Positions 35,557 to 44,543 of a DNA stretch of 64,000 bases are shown here, in pieces. The position numbers and the translations under genes are program-made. Below the pieces are notes generated by a model. That model saw nothing but the letters and a program-made list of their open reading frames with translations, was not told the origin of the DNA and made no database searches. Position 1 is the first letter of the stretch; every line of letters starts with the position of its first letter. The DNA lies in NCBI GenBank assembly GCA_029256015.1, contig JAQSYQ010000002.1:1-64000 (forward strand). The letters run 5' to 3'. Source of the stretch: Gammaproteobacteria bacterium (GTDB lineage Bacteria > Pseudomonadota > Gammaproteobacteria > Francisellales > CACEW01).

Positions 35557-36690
35557 TTATTTTGAGGCTGAGTTTGATAGCAACTTGGGATCATGAAATA
35601 AATAGCCATGATAAGCGCCATGAAGGGTGCGCATCGTTACTATAATCCAGATAACGGATAAGCTGACGACTAAAAACCTTCCAAATTCTGTAAACATAAA
35701 CAATTCAGTTTGAATGCCAAGGTTTACAGTAGCCATAGTGTAAACTCCTAAGGGGAAGGTATAGGCCCAGAATCCCAGATTGAATGATAAGTTTTGTTTG
35801 AGATAATATAGGCTTCCGATAACTGCCATAACAAACCACCAGGTTGCTAAAGCCCACATCAAAGTCCCCGCAATCAAACCTATACCAGGCAATATTTGAA
35901 GCATACTGGTCAACTCAGGAGAAATACTGAGATTAACGGTATGGGCATTTTGGCCAATCAAGATAAAGGCCAATGCACCGGTACCCGTTGGGCCTAAAGG
36001 CAACCAGATGGATGCTGCCAGATCTTTGACAGGGAGCTTATGAATGCAGAGCCTTTGAAAGAAAATAACCAAAATTCCAAGGGCCAAAGACACAGACACA
36101 GCTAACAATATCATGCTGACTACTAAAATAAGCAGGGCATGGTGATCTCCGACATAAGGCAATAACAAGCCACCGCTTGCCGCTGCTACCTCGCAGGCCA
36201 CAAATGGCAATAGCCATACTGCCGTCATTTTTTCTAAAGCATGGTCATGAATGACAAACATATAGCAAGGCACTAATAATACGCAGGCAATGGAAAGGGC
36301 TACATCCAGCCACCATAGACTAATGGCGATATTGACCGCAGCTTGCCCCATGATGGGCAGGCCAAAAAATATAAAACCGTTAACTATGGTAATGAGCCCC
36401 ATGGGAATACATCCCAAAAACATGGGTTGGGTGGAGTGTTTCAAAATCTGAATAAATGAGTTTTTAAAAAGCAGAGAGCGTGCTGTGAGCATTAAGCTAA
36501 ACGCAATAAATAGGATGATATTCCACATCCAGATTCCTGTGCAAATGTCTTTAAGCCAGGGCGAGTGGCTAGCCAAGGTATTTAAGCAAATAGCAGTAAT
36601 CCCTGTGCCCATGGTCATGGCAAACCAGTTAGGAGTGAAGTGCCTAATGACCTCTATTGGACTTTTATGGAAGCTGAAAGGTTTTTGCAT
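35557..36690 (-). CDS. TDT-family transporter (malate/sulfite/SLAC1-like)
   Basis: A 377-residue inner-membrane protein with about ten hydrophobic segments, of the tellurite-resistance/dicarboxylate transporter family (TehA, Mae1, Ssu1, SLAC1). The start region HFTPNWFAMTMGTGITAICL is the family's characteristic first helix, and LWMALATWWFVMAV-type and FNLGFWAYTFPLGVYTMAT segments match the last helices. Likely substrates are sulfite, malate or other anions. The Shine-Dalgarno (caggtg) lies in the arm of a long hairpin (36691-36744). It is downstream of fadE but probably separately controlled. Confidence 0.85.
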   Translation of the reverse strand: MQKPFSFHKSPIEVIRHFTPNWFAMTMGTGITAICLNTLASHSPWLKDICTGIWMWNIILFIAFSLMLTARSLLFKNSFIQILKHSTQPMFLGCIPMGLITIVNGFIFFGLPIMGQAAVNIAISLWWLDVALSIACVLLVPCYMFVIHDHALEKMTAVWLLPFVACEVAAASGGLLLPYVGDHHALLILVVSMILLAVSVSLALGILVIFFQRLCIHKLPVKDLAASIWLPLGPTGTGALAFILIGQNAHTVNLSISPELTSMLQILPGIGLIAGTLMWALATWWFVMAVIGSLYYLKQNLSFNLGFWAYTFPLGVYTMATVNLGIQTELFMFTEFGRFLVVSLSVIWIIVTMRTLHGAYHGYLFHDPKLLSNSASK

Positions 36691-36744
36691 AAAGCACCTG
36701 GTTATTTTTATTGTTATAGATTAAATATAGACCAGGTTTGCTTT
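36691..36744 (-). promoter_or_regulatory. Hairpin at the ribosome binding site of the TDT gene
   Basis: On the minus strand AAAGC-aa-ACCTGGT pairs with ACCAGGT-GCTTT, 12 pairs with a 2-nt bulge and a 28-nt AT-rich loop. The 3' arm abuts the ATG and contains the only Shine-Dalgarno candidate. It may be an RNA switch or a transcription-factor inverted repeat. Confidence 0.4.
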
Positions 36745-36760
36745 TTATTTAGAAAACCAT

Positions 36761-38998
36761 TTAGACGTTATCAGCTGCGAAAGCGTCGACTTGGATAATC
36801 TGCTTACGTAAATTTTCACAGTCCATAACAGCTTGAAGCTCAATTTCATCAAGCCAGCCTTGCTCGAATGCATAGTTGGCTTGCTCTGCTTTACAATGAG
36901 ACTTTTTCAATTTGCCATCATGCTGCCACTTCTTCAGTTTATCCAATAAGGGCTGGGCCTTTTGCAATGCCTGGAATGCCATCTCGACTCGTCCAACTGC
37001 ATCATTTTCATCAAGTTTTATATAAATCAGCTTGCTTAAGCGTTGCCGAAGCGGGGAGTTGCTGAGCATCTGTTTAGCAATACTGTGTTCCAGCTTATCG
37101 GACGGGATCTTATAGGGATTGCCAAAAGGTTGTAACATGACTCGCATAGTCCACTTCACGATAGGATTAGGGAAGTTTCTGATGAGTTCGTTTAAAGCTT
37201 CTCCGCCTTTATATAAGCAATATTCCACTGTCCAGCGAGTCACATCAAGTTCGGTTTCAGGCTCATGGCTATCGTGAAAGGCTTTTAACGCGCTTGAGGC
37301 TAGATACATATAGCTCATCACATCGCCAAGTCTTGCTGACAGTCTTTCTTTGCGTTTTAAGTTTCCGCCTAAGCTCATGAGGGCCATATCTGAGGCCACA
37401 GAATAGCAGGCGCTCAAAGTCGATAACTTTTGATACAGCCTTGCCAAGTGGCTATGAGGCGCTTCCGCGGCCAAGCCAAAGCTGCATTTATAAACAAGGG
37501 CTCTTGAGACATTACGAATAATATAGCCCACATAAGAAAACAACAAGCCATCGAATTCATTGCTAGCCGGTTGTACATTCGACTGATGGACAGCTTCCAT
37601 CAGTTTTCTAACATAGGGGTGGCAGCTCATCGCTCCTTGTCCGTAAATAATCAAATTGCGGGTTAAAATATTGGCCCCTTCCACGGTAATGCAAATTGGC
37701 ATACCTTGATAGGCCCTACCCAAATAGTTATTCGGTCCCATCATAATGCCGCGTCCGCCGTGAATATCCATGGCATGATTTAATATCTGTCTGCCAAGTT
37801 CGGTCATATGATATTTGGCAATGGCAGAGGCTACCGCCGGTTTTAAGTGTTGGTCATTAGCAGTGATAGTGAGCCTTCTGCAAGCATCTAAAAGATAAGC
37901 AAAGCCGGCAATTTTGGCCAAAGCTTCTTGCACTCCTTCAAATTGACCGATGGGCATATTGAATTGTTCACGCAGGGCTGCATAAGCACCTGTTGTGATA
38001 TAGCTTAGCGCACCGTAGGCACAGCTTATGGCAGGAAGCGAAATAGCGCGGCCTATAGATAAACATTCAACCAGCATATGCCAGCCTTGGCCTACTCGAG
38101 CAGGTCCTCCGATAACAAATTCCAATGGCACAAATACGTTGTGACCTTGAACGGTCCCGTTCATAAAAGCTTGATCCAGGGGAATATGACGCTTGCCGAT
38201 TTCAATGCCAGGGTGATTTCTGGGCAATAAACAAACCGTAATGCCGATATCCGCTTTTTCCCCTAATAAATGATCAGGGTCATATAGTTTAAAGGCCAGT
38301 CCAATTAAAGTGGCTACAGGAGCCAGGGTAATATAGCGTTTACTAAAGTTTAAGCGAATACCAAGTACCTCTTGGCCTTGGTATTGGCCTTTACAAACAA
38401 TGCCTTTGTCGGGCATGGATGAAGCGTCACTTCCCACTTCAGGGCCAGTCAAAGCAAAGCAAGGAATCTCCTCACCTTTGGCTAGCCTAGGTAAATAATG
38501 TTGTTTTTGCTCAGCGGTCCCGTAGTGATATAAAAGCTCGCCGGGTCCTAGGGAGTTAGGCACCATTGCGGTAACAGCCGCGGTTAAGCTTTTGGTGGCG
38601 ATTTTCATGACCACAGCTGAGTGAGCTGCTGCAGAAAAACCTTTGCCGCCATACTCTTTGGCAATTACCATCCCAAAAAATCCGGCCTGTTTTAAATAGG
38701 TCCAGATTTCAGGAGATAGGTCTTTATCTGTATGTACGATTTTCCAGTCATCGATCATGCTGCATAAAGTTTCAGTTTCGTTATCTAAAAAGCTTTGCTC
38801 TTCTAAACTGAGCTCAGACAGTTTTAAATTAAGCAGGCTTTGCCAATCAGGATTGCCGCGAAACAACTCGGCTTCCCACCAGGAGTCGCCGGAATTTAAG
38901 GCTTCTGCCTCAGTTTCAGACATTTTGGGTAAGTTATTTTTAATCCGTTCATAAACGGTATGGCTAAATTTGTGCTTTATATCGTCCCAAAATTTCAT
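36761..38998 (-). CDS. fadE: Acyl-CoA dehydrogenase (FadE-like)
   Basis: A 745-residue flavoenzyme for the first oxidation of beta-oxidation, with the long C-terminal extension typical of gammaproteobacterial FadE (E. coli about 814). The acyl-CoA dehydrogenase core spans about 80-470 with PCFALTGPEVGSDASSMPD (FAD and substrate loop) near 165 and DIHGGRGIMMGPNNYLGRAY near 405. The C-terminal 270 residues are the FadE-specific helical part. Its start overlaps the fadD stop by 4 bp, so the two are coupled. It probably sits at the inner membrane and passes electrons to an electron-transfer flavoprotein not encoded here. Confidence 0.93.
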   Translation of the reverse strand: MKFWDDIKHKFSHTVYERIKNNLPKMSETEAEALNSGDSWWEAELFRGNPDWQSLLNLKLSELSLEEQSFLDNETETLCSMIDDWKIVHTDKDLSPEIWTYLKQAGFFGMVIAKEYGGKGFSAAAHSAVVMKIATKSLTAAVTAMVPNSLGPGELLYHYGTAEQKQHYLPRLAKGEEIPCFALTGPEVGSDASSMPDKGIVCKGQYQGQEVLGIRLNFSKRYITLAPVATLIGLAFKLYDPDHLLGEKADIGITVCLLPRNHPGIEIGKRHIPLDQAFMNGTVQGHNVFVPLEFVIGGPARVGQGWHMLVECLSIGRAISLPAISCAYGALSYITTGAYAALREQFNMPIGQFEGVQEALAKIAGFAYLLDACRRLTITANDQHLKPAVASAIAKYHMTELGRQILNHAMDIHGGRGIMMGPNNYLGRAYQGMPICITVEGANILTRNLIIYGQGAMSCHPYVRKLMEAVHQSNVQPASNEFDGLLFSYVGYIIRNVSRALVYKCSFGLAAEAPHSHLARLYQKLSTLSACYSVASDMALMSLGGNLKRKERLSARLGDVMSYMYLASSALKAFHDSHEPETELDVTRWTVEYCLYKGGEALNELIRNFPNPIVKWTMRVMLQPFGNPYKIPSDKLEHSIAKQMLSNSPLRQRLSKLIYIKLDENDAVGRVEMAFQALQKAQPLLDKLKKWQHDGKLKKSHCKAEQANYAFEQGWLDEIELQAVMDCENLRKQIIQVDAFAADNV

Positions 38999-40692
38999 GC
39001 TACTCTCTTTTTCACTATGTCTTGTTCAGACTGTTTGCGAAGTTCTCTTTTTAAAATTTTCCCTACTGGACTTTTTGGCAGGAATTCGTAAAACTCCACG
39101 CTATGAGGCGTTTTATAAGCGGCTAATTTGTCATGGCAAAACTTAATGACTTCCTGCTCATTTAAACTTGATCCCGGCTCTTTTACAATACAAGCTTTCA
39201 CTGTTTCACCGTGCAATGGATCGGGTATGCCAATCACTGCCACCTCGTTAACTCCAGGCATGGATTTAATCACTTGTTCCACTTCAGCCGGATAGACGTT
39301 GAAACCCGAAACAATAATCATATCTTTTAATCGATCCACAATATAGACATAGCCTTGCTCGTCCATATAGGCACCGTCCGCGGTATGTAGCCAGCCATCT
39401 TGATCAAGCGCTTTTTGAGTCTCAGTGGGGTTGTTCCAATAGCCTTGCATAACCTGAGGACCTTTTACACAAAGCTCGCCGATTTCTCCATATGGCAAGG
39501 CTTTGTTGCTATGATCGCGGATCTGAACTTCGGTAGAGGGAATGGGTAAACCAATGCTGCCGTTAAAAGTTTTGCTGTTAACAGGATTAATACATACAGC
39601 TGGAGAAGTTTCGGTTAAACCATAAGCTTGAGTGAGTATACAGCCTGTGACTTTTTGCCATTCTTCCGCCACCGGTTTTTGTACGGCCATGCCTCCGCCC
39701 AAAGTCAGCTTTAAGCGACTGAAATCGCTGGCTTTGAAAATGGGATTATGCAAAAGTGCATTGAATAAAGTGTTAACTCCGGTGATAGTGGTATAAGGCG
39801 TTTTAGCCAGTACTTTCACCAGGCTTGCAATGCGCCTTGGATCAGGAATCAGGACGTTTTCACTGCCTAGTTTTATAAAGAGTAAGCAGTTAGCAAGTAG
39901 GGAGAAAATATGATAAAGCGGGAGCGCGGTAATGGCGACCTCTTGGCCTTCTTCGAATATATCTTTCACCCAAGCATGGGCCTGTTTTAAATTGCAGACC
40001 ATATTTTTATGAGTTAAAACAGCGCCTTTGGGAAGGCCTGTCGTGCCTCCAGTAAACTGTAAAAAGGCGATATCATTGCCATCGAGTACTACCGGCATAT
40101 AGGGTTTTTTAGCTCCTACTTTCATTACTTCACGAAAGCGGACAGTATGCCCTTTGTGCCAGGCATGAATTGATCTTTTGATAAACTTTAAATAAAACTG
40201 AATGGCATTTCTTTTCCAAAATCCATATAAATCGCCTACCGAGCTTAAGATCACGGTATGAACTTCGGTTTGATCGATAATCGGCTCCAGCTCATTAGTG
40301 AAATTATCCAGAACCATAATGGCTTTAGCGCCTGAATCTCTTAGCTCTTGCTGAAGATTGGGGGCTTTGTCCAAGGGATTTAAATTGACGACCACAAGAC
40401 CTGCCTGCAAAGCGCCGAATAAAGCAATCGGATAGTCCAACAAATTAGGCGACATAATGGCAAAGCGGTCGCCTTTTTTTAAATTTAAATAATGCTGGCA
40501 GTAAGAAGAAAACGCCGCAGACTTAAGCCAAAGCTCAGCAAAACTGATACTGGTTCCCTGGCAGGTAAATGCGGGTTTGTCCGCGAACTTCTTGCAAGAC
40601 TCTTGAAAAACTTTTACCAGCGTTTCAGAAATATCATAATCAATTTCCGCAGGAATGCCTTTTGGATAATGCTTAAGCCAGACTTTTTCCAC
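38995..40692 (-). CDS. fadD: Long-chain fatty acid-CoA ligase
   Basis: A 565-residue adenylate-forming enzyme that activates fatty acids with ATP and CoA. The P-loop is FTGGTTGLPKGAVLTHKN (about 212-229), the A5 motif YGLTETSP near 355, and the FACS/A8 region GWLHTADGAYMDEQGYVYIV and VDRLKDMIIVSGFNVYPAEV near 430-470; the catalytic lysine is in SPVGKILKREL near the end. Length matches E. coli FadD (561). It is the first gene of the fadD-fadE pair. Use of host fatty acids would suit an intracellular lifestyle. Confidence 0.94.
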   Translation of the reverse strand: MEKVWLKHYPKGIPAEIDYDISETLVKVFQESCKKFADKPAFTCQGTSISFAELWLKSAAFSSYCQHYLNLKKGDRFAIMSPNLLDYPIALFGALQAGLVVVNLNPLDKAPNLQQELRDSGAKAIMVLDNFTNELEPIIDQTEVHTVILSSVGDLYGFWKRNAIQFYLKFIKRSIHAWHKGHTVRFREVMKVGAKKPYMPVVLDGNDIAFLQFTGGTTGLPKGAVLTHKNMVCNLKQAHAWVKDIFEEGQEVAITALPLYHIFSLLANCLLFIKLGSENVLIPDPRRIASLVKVLAKTPYTTITGVNTLFNALLHNPIFKASDFSRLKLTLGGGMAVQKPVAEEWQKVTGCILTQAYGLTETSPAVCINPVNSKTFNGSIGLPIPSTEVQIRDHSNKALPYGEIGELCVKGPQVMQGYWNNPTETQKALDQDGWLHTADGAYMDEQGYVYIVDRLKDMIIVSGFNVYPAEVEQVIKSMPGVNEVAVIGIPDPLHGETVKACIVKEPGSSLNEQEVIKFCHDKLAAYKTPHSVEFYEFLPKSPVGKILKRELRKQSEQDIVKKRVA

Positions 40693-41035
40693 AGCCTAAA
40701 ACCTTTTAAAAATTATCGAGTTGTAAGTATAGTGGGAGTTTGACAGAAGGGGAACCATTAAGGTGGTGATAGGCTTTTTGACTTAGCCTGTCTTTTAGCG
40801 ATTTCCGTTCTAATGACACGAGGAAAGGCCTTGCTGCTGCAATCCAGTTTGAATCGGCATAAAGAAAAGTCGGCATGCTGGTATTGCTATGAAGTTTTAA
40901 TGATTATAGTGAAGTATTTTCTGAAATAAATAAGGCTTCAGGTCCATCTATATTTTAGCTAAACTTTAAAAAAAGCTTTTATTAGCAGCTTTCTGTGTTT
41001 ATATTTCACGCAATATTTTGTAGTCAGAGTATAAC
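40693..41035. other. Intergenic region between divergent fadD and the membrane gene cluster
   Basis: This 343-bp stretch has no credible open frame on either strand. Near its right end it holds the AAAAAGCTTT...GTTTATATTTC block (40970-41007) that recurs before the gene at 42644. I see no FadR-like palindrome that I can support, and no RNA gene. Confidence 0.5.
40970..41007 (+). promoter_or_regulatory. Shared promoter block, copy 1
   Basis: AAAAAGCTTT (40970-40979) and GTTTATATTTC (40997-41007) occur 27 bp apart start to start. The same two elements with the same spacing precede the paralogous gene at 42644. TATATT is a plausible -10. A common regulator or a duplicated promoter would explain this. 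Confidence 0.5.
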
Positions 41036-41623
41036 ATGGAAGTCGATCATAAAAAGAGGCTTTGCTCTTTGTTGGCAGGGGGAATGTTTTTAAGTATAGC
41101 CAATGCAATGCCCGGGTTTGATAAGGACAGGGACAGTTATTCCCTTTTTACAGCCGCCGGTTTATTCTGTTTTTTATTGGTAATTGCAGATGTGGTTTAC
41201 GTACGCCGTCGCAGTGCGGCCATTCAACCTGAAGCAGAAGTAGAAGCAATTTCTGATACAGCGGCTACGATAGCAGCTAGCCTACGACAAGAAATTAGCA
41301 TGCAGGATTTGCCACAGCATCAAGCTGCTGGAACGAACCTTCTATTTCAAAATCAAAGCAAACAAGAAGGCCCTCCCTTTAGCGGAGAGCCAGCCGAATC
41401 CAGGCTAAAAAGAATGCCTGAATCCAAACAGGTCGGCATTGCTTTAGTGGTTTCAAATGAGCCTATCTCTTCAGCTACAGCAGGGATGGCCACTTTTTCT
41501 GAGCAATCAGGCCCTCAAGCTTTACGAGTCCAAACTATGAATTTAGGGCTGGCTAATGGTATAGGAAGATTCGGAGCTCACTTTGATTCGCCAACTCCTG
41601 GCAGAACTCCTATTTCTCCTTAA
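41036..41623 (+). CDS. Membrane protein with disordered tail, cluster member 1
   Basis: A 195-residue protein. A short basic N-terminus (VDHKKRLC) leads to two hydrophobic segments, about residues 11-24 and 38-58 (TAAGLFCFLLVIADVVYV), followed by RRR and a polar, probably disordered tail of about 135 residues rich in Gln, Glu, Ser, Pro and Ala. The basic stop-transfer suggests both ends lie on the same side. Genes at 41711 and 42644 encode proteins of the same plan. No homologue is recognised. The Shine-Dalgarno is weak. Confidence 0.65.
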   Translation: MEVDHKKRLCSLLAGGMFLSIANAMPGFDKDRDSYSLFTAAGLFCFLLVIADVVYVRRRSAAIQPEAEVEAISDTAATIAASLRQEISMQDLPQHQAAGTNLLFQNQSKQEGPPFSGEPAESRLKRMPESKQVGIALVVSNEPISSATAGMATFSEQSGPQALRVQTMNLGLANGIGRFGAHFDSPTPGRTPISP

Positions 41624-41657
41624 GCTTGTAACAGGCTTTACACAAGATCTTTTGGTA

Positions 41658-41695
41658 GTAAATTGATAAAAGACAGTAAATTTTTCTCAATTTAC
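41658..41695 (+). promoter_or_regulatory. Inverted repeat before cluster member 2
   Basis: GTAAATTGA (41658-41666) and TCAATTTAC (41687-41695) are perfect inverted arms 20 bp apart, with a further GTAAATT at 41676-41682. They end just before the Shine-Dalgarno, so both operator and RNA hairpin are possible. Confidence 0.4.
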
Positions 41696-41710
41696 CTAGA
41701 GGAGATTAAG

Positions 41711-42475
41711 ATGTTTCGAACAAATCCTTACAATCCATTAAAAGATCCCATTTTTATAGCTGGCTTATCCATAGTGATAGCCTCAGCTGTTAATCATTTA
41801 AATAGCGGAGCGAATAATATAAAAGATGCGATGCCATCACTTGTTTTAGCGTTTTTAGGGTTGGGAACTTGTGCTATTGCTTCAGGTTATGGCTATACCA
41901 GTAATCAACAGGCAGAAATGCTGCGAGCCCCTGCTGAGGCACAAATACTTCAAGCACAAGCTAATAGGCAAGAGCCTCAAGTGGCAGAAACAGGGCAAAG
42001 GTCGCAAGGCATGCTTGAGATCAAAATTCCTACACCTATTACGGATGAGACAGGTAGATTACCTGTCATGACTGAAGCCGCAATTCCTCAGGCCCCACAA
42101 GAGGCGCAAAGTACGCAAGCCCCGGCAGAGGTACAAGAACCACAAAGCATACCGGAAGTATACAGCGTGCAGGCCATGGCTGAAGCCGCAATCCCTCAAG
42201 CTTCGCAAGAGGGGCAAAGTATTCAAGCCCCAGCTAAGGAACAAGAACCACAAAGCATAAGAAAGACAGACATCGTGCCGGTCATGGCTGAAGCCGCAAT
42301 CCCTCAAACTCCGGCTGAGGAACAATTACCACCAAGCATGTCGGAGGCAGATAGCGCGACAACCATGGCTCAGGCTCCAATGCTTCAACCCCAAACTGTA
42401 GCTCCCGTCAGGTTTGTTCTGGCTTTAGCGCATGCTCCCATCAAGCTAGCTCTAGCTTCACCTTTAAGCAAATAG
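41711..42475 (+). CDS. Membrane protein with 36-residue repeats, cluster member 2
   Basis: A 254-residue protein. The ATG at 41711 has an excellent Shine-Dalgarno (agaggag); the frame is also open from a TTG 48 bp upstream. Two hydrophobic segments, PIFIAGLSIVIASAVNHL (about 13-30) and PSLVLAFLGLGTCAIASGYG (about 42-61), are followed by a Gln/Pro/Ala/Glu-rich tail. The tail holds a 36-residue repeat beginning MAEAAIPQ or MTEAAIPQ, twice complete and twice shortened. No homologue is recognised; the plan matches the genes on either side. Confidence 0.68.
   Translation: MFRTNPYNPLKDPIFIAGLSIVIASAVNHLNSGANNIKDAMPSLVLAFLGLGTCAIASGYGYTSNQQAEMLRAPAEAQILQAQANRQEPQVAETGQRSQGMLEIKIPTPITDETGRLPVMTEAAIPQAPQEAQSTQAPAEVQEPQSIPEVYSVQAMAEAAIPQASQEGQSIQAPAKEQEPQSIRKTDIVPVMAEAAIPQTPAEEQLPPSMSEADSATTMAQAPMLQPQTVAPVRFVLALAHAPIKLALASPLSK
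42065..42361 (+). repeat. 108-bp tandem coding repeats
   Basis: Units start at 42065, 42173 and 42281, exactly 108 bp apart, and a partial fourth at 42362 after 81 bp. The start of each (catggctgaagccgcaat type) is nearly identical, so the expansion is fairly recent. It lies inside the gene at 41711. Confidence 0.85.
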
Positions 42476-42476
42476 C

Positions 42477-42515
42477 TAAGCCTAATCTAAAGCAATTTGC
42501 GATGAATTAGGCTTA
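42477..42515 (+). terminator. Probable terminator of cluster member 2
   Basis: TAAGCCTAAT (42477-42486) and ATTAGGCTTA (42506-42515) form a perfect 10-bp stem right after the stop codon, followed by an imperfect T-rich stretch (tttcattta). Confidence 0.5.
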
Positions 42516-42580
42516 TTTCATTTATACCCTCGCCCCTGCAGCCAATGGATGGCCTAAGCAATCGGGATCAAACAAAATAT

Positions 42581-42618
42581 AAAAAGCTTTCATTGCTAAT
42601 CAAACTTGTTTATATTTC
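42581..42618 (+). promoter_or_regulatory. Shared promoter block, copy 2
   Basis: AAAAAGCTTT (42581-42590) and GTTTATATTTC (42608-42618), with the same 27-bp spacing as at 40970-41007. It lies 25 bp before the start of cluster member 3. Confidence 0.5.
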
Positions 42619-42643
42619 GTCCTCTTGCTAAGAGGTACATAAC

Positions 42644-43324
42644 ATGGAACGTTATAAAAAAAGAATACTGGTTTGGTTAGGCCTAGGTGCAAGCTTATTA
42701 ATCGCCAGCAGTGTCAAACAATCCGACGAAGAAAATATCCCTTCTTTTTCATTGCTCGCAGCAGGTTGCATATGTTTAGCAATGATTCCTTTAGAGTTAT
42801 GTTGTGCTCCTTCTCGCACTAGTCATCAAGTGCAGCCGGCTCAGTTAACTGGCTACTCCAATAGGGGCAGCCCTTACCACCCTGGGGCCTTGGCTCACGC
42901 GGAGGTCGCAGTAGAAGTTAGCCCTAGTCCAGTAACAACAGTGATGGCTCAAGAGTCAAATATTGCCCCACCTTTTTCTGTACAAGCCCAAAACAGAGAA
43001 CCAGTACAAGGTGCTTCTTCCTCTACATTGAACAATAGGCCTAGAGAAGGCGTTGAAACGATAGTTTCTTCTACAACCAATGAGACTGTGCAAACAAGCG
43101 TTGCTCAGAAAGGTGATCGCTGGTGGGCGGAAGCGAGGGTAATCTCTCCTCCACCTCCAGCTTTGACTCAAGTTGTTTCTCCTTTACGGCATTTTTACTG
43201 TCCAGGAAATGATGATGTAGATATGAGAAGATTTGATGGGATTTGCCAAAAAGACACACATAAGATCGCTAGCTCAAGGGCTACTCTTGATATGGAAGAA
43301 AGCCTTATTGCGAATGGCTATTAG
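42644..43324 (+). CDS. Membrane protein with disordered tail, cluster member 3
   Basis: A 226-residue protein. The N-terminus MERYKKRILVWLGLGASLL parallels MEVDHKKRLCSLLAGGMFL of cluster member 1. Two hydrophobic segments (about 8-24 and 36-55, SLLAAGCICLAMIPLELCC) end in cysteines that could be lipidated, followed by a polar tail of about 170 residues with Ser/Pro/Gln/Val-rich low complexity. The gene has its own promoter block. Its end overlaps the convergent thiolase gene by 4 bp. No homologue recognised; two-TM proteins with tails are a frequent effector plan. Confidence 0.65.
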   Translation: MERYKKRILVWLGLGASLLIASSVKQSDEENIPSFSLLAAGCICLAMIPLELCCAPSRTSHQVQPAQLTGYSNRGSPYHPGALAHAEVAVEVSPSPVTTVMAQESNIAPPFSVQAQNREPVQGASSSTLNNRPREGVETIVSSTTNETVQTSVAQKGDRWWAEARVISPPPPALTQVVSPLRHFYCPGNDDVDMRRFDGICQKDTHKIASSRATLDMEESLIANGY

Positions 43325-44514
43325 CACTTCTCAAAAATGGCCGCAGCGCCCATGCCTGTTCCAATGCACATAGTAACAAGCCCATAGCGGCCGTTGGTTC
43401 GATGCAGTCCATGAATAAGCTTAGCGGTTAAAATCGCTCCGGTAGCGCCTAATGGATGACCGAGTGCGATAGCACCGCCTTCTGGATTCACTTTACTCCG
43501 ATCCAGCTTTAATTCTCTGATGACTGCCAAAGATTGGGCGGCAAAAGCTTCATTGAGCTCAATCCAGTCCAGTTGATCAAGGGTTATGCCGGTTTGTTTT
43601 AACACTTTAGGGATTGCCATAATGGGCCCGATTCCCATAATTTCTGGAGGGACTCCGGCAACAGAAAACCCGCAGAATCTTGCCAGGGGTTTTAAGCGAT
43701 GTTGAATTAAATAACGCTCGCTGACGAGTAACACGGCTGCAGCCCCATCAGAAACCTGAGAGCTATTTCCTGCTGTCACTGATCCGGTTTTATCAAAAGC
43801 CGGCTTTAATTTAGCCAAGGCTTCCAAATTTGTGCCTGCTCTTGGGCCTTCGTCGATATCGGCTATGCTTTCAGTGATATCAATTTTAAAAGAATCTAAA
43901 TCGGGAGTCCGGCTTGTTATGGAATAGGGTAAAATTTCATTTTGAAACCAGCCGTTCTCAATAGCAGCTAAAGCTTTTTGATGGCTTTCTAGAGCGAACT
44001 GGTCTTGATCTTGGCGGCTAACCTGCCATTTTTCGGCCACTTTTTCCGCGGTAATACCCATGCCATAGGCAATGCCGACAAGCTCATTCTCTGTAAAGAA
44101 TTTAGGATTGGCGCTGAGCTTATTGCCGCCCATTGGGACCATGCTCATGCTTTCAACGCCTCCGGCGATCATGACATCAGCATCTCCCAAGGCAATGCGA
44201 TCGGCTGCCAGGGCGATGCTCTGTACTCCTGAGCTGCAGAATCGGTTAATGGTCATGCCGGGAACAGAGTCAGGTAAGCCTGCAAGCAAAGCGGCAATTC
44301 TTGCCACGTTCATGCCCTGTTCAGCCTCTGGCATGGCGCAGCCTAAAATCACATCTTCAACATCTCGAGGGCTCACTCCTGGCACTTGATCCATTACGCC
44401 TTTAATGACATGGGCCGCTAGATCATCGGGGCGAACTTGGCGAAATATGCCTCGGTTGGCTTTACCAACCGGAGTTCTTAGAGCTGATACGATATAGACT
44501 GCTTGCTTTGTCAT
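43321..44514 (-). CDS. Acetyl-CoA acyltransferase (thiolase)
   Basis: A 397-residue thiolase for the last step of beta-oxidation, cleaving 3-ketoacyl-CoA with CoA. The acyl-accepting cysteine is in [14 protein letters not shown] near residue 89, the histidine in [15 protein letters not shown] near 350, and the second cysteine in [13 protein letters not shown] near 383. Start has an aaggaagg Shine-Dalgarno. It follows the FadN-type gene after a 138-bp gap filled with palindromes. FadA or FadI would be the functional equivalents; I do not assign a symbol. Confidence 0.92.
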   Translation of the reverse strand: MTKQAVYIVSALRTPVGKANRGIFRQVRPDDLAAHVIKGVMDQVPGVSPRDVEDVILGCAMPEAEQGMNVARIAALLAGLPDSVPGMTINRFCSSGVQSIALAADRIALGDADVMIAGGVESMSMVPMGGNKLSANPKFFTENELVGIAYGMGITAEKVAEKWQVSRQDQDQFALESHQKALAAIENGWFQNEILPYSITSRTPDLDSFKIDITESIADIDEGPRAGTNLEALAKLKPAFDKTGSVTAGNSSQVSDGAAAVLLVSERYLIQHRLKPLARFCGFSVAGVPPEIMGIGPIMAIPKVLKQTGITLDQLDWIELNEAFAAQSLAVIRELKLDRSKVNPEGGAIALGHPLGATGAILTAKLIHGLHRTNGRYGLVTMCIGTGMGAAAIFEKC

Positions 44515-44543
44515 TTAATAACCTTCCTTAAAATCCACCCTAG

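Noticed and set aside
42059..42325. 88-codon minus-strand frame over the 108-bp repeats
   Set aside because: It exists only because the repeat is open in several frames; the plus frame has start, Shine-Dalgarno and terminator.
42065..42361. CRISPR-like array
   Set aside because: The repeats are 108 bp, coding and without unique spacers.
40970..42618. PmrA-type box used by Legionella and Coxiella effector genes
   Set aside because: The shared blocks lack the paired CTTAA-type half-sites, so I do not assign them to PmrA.
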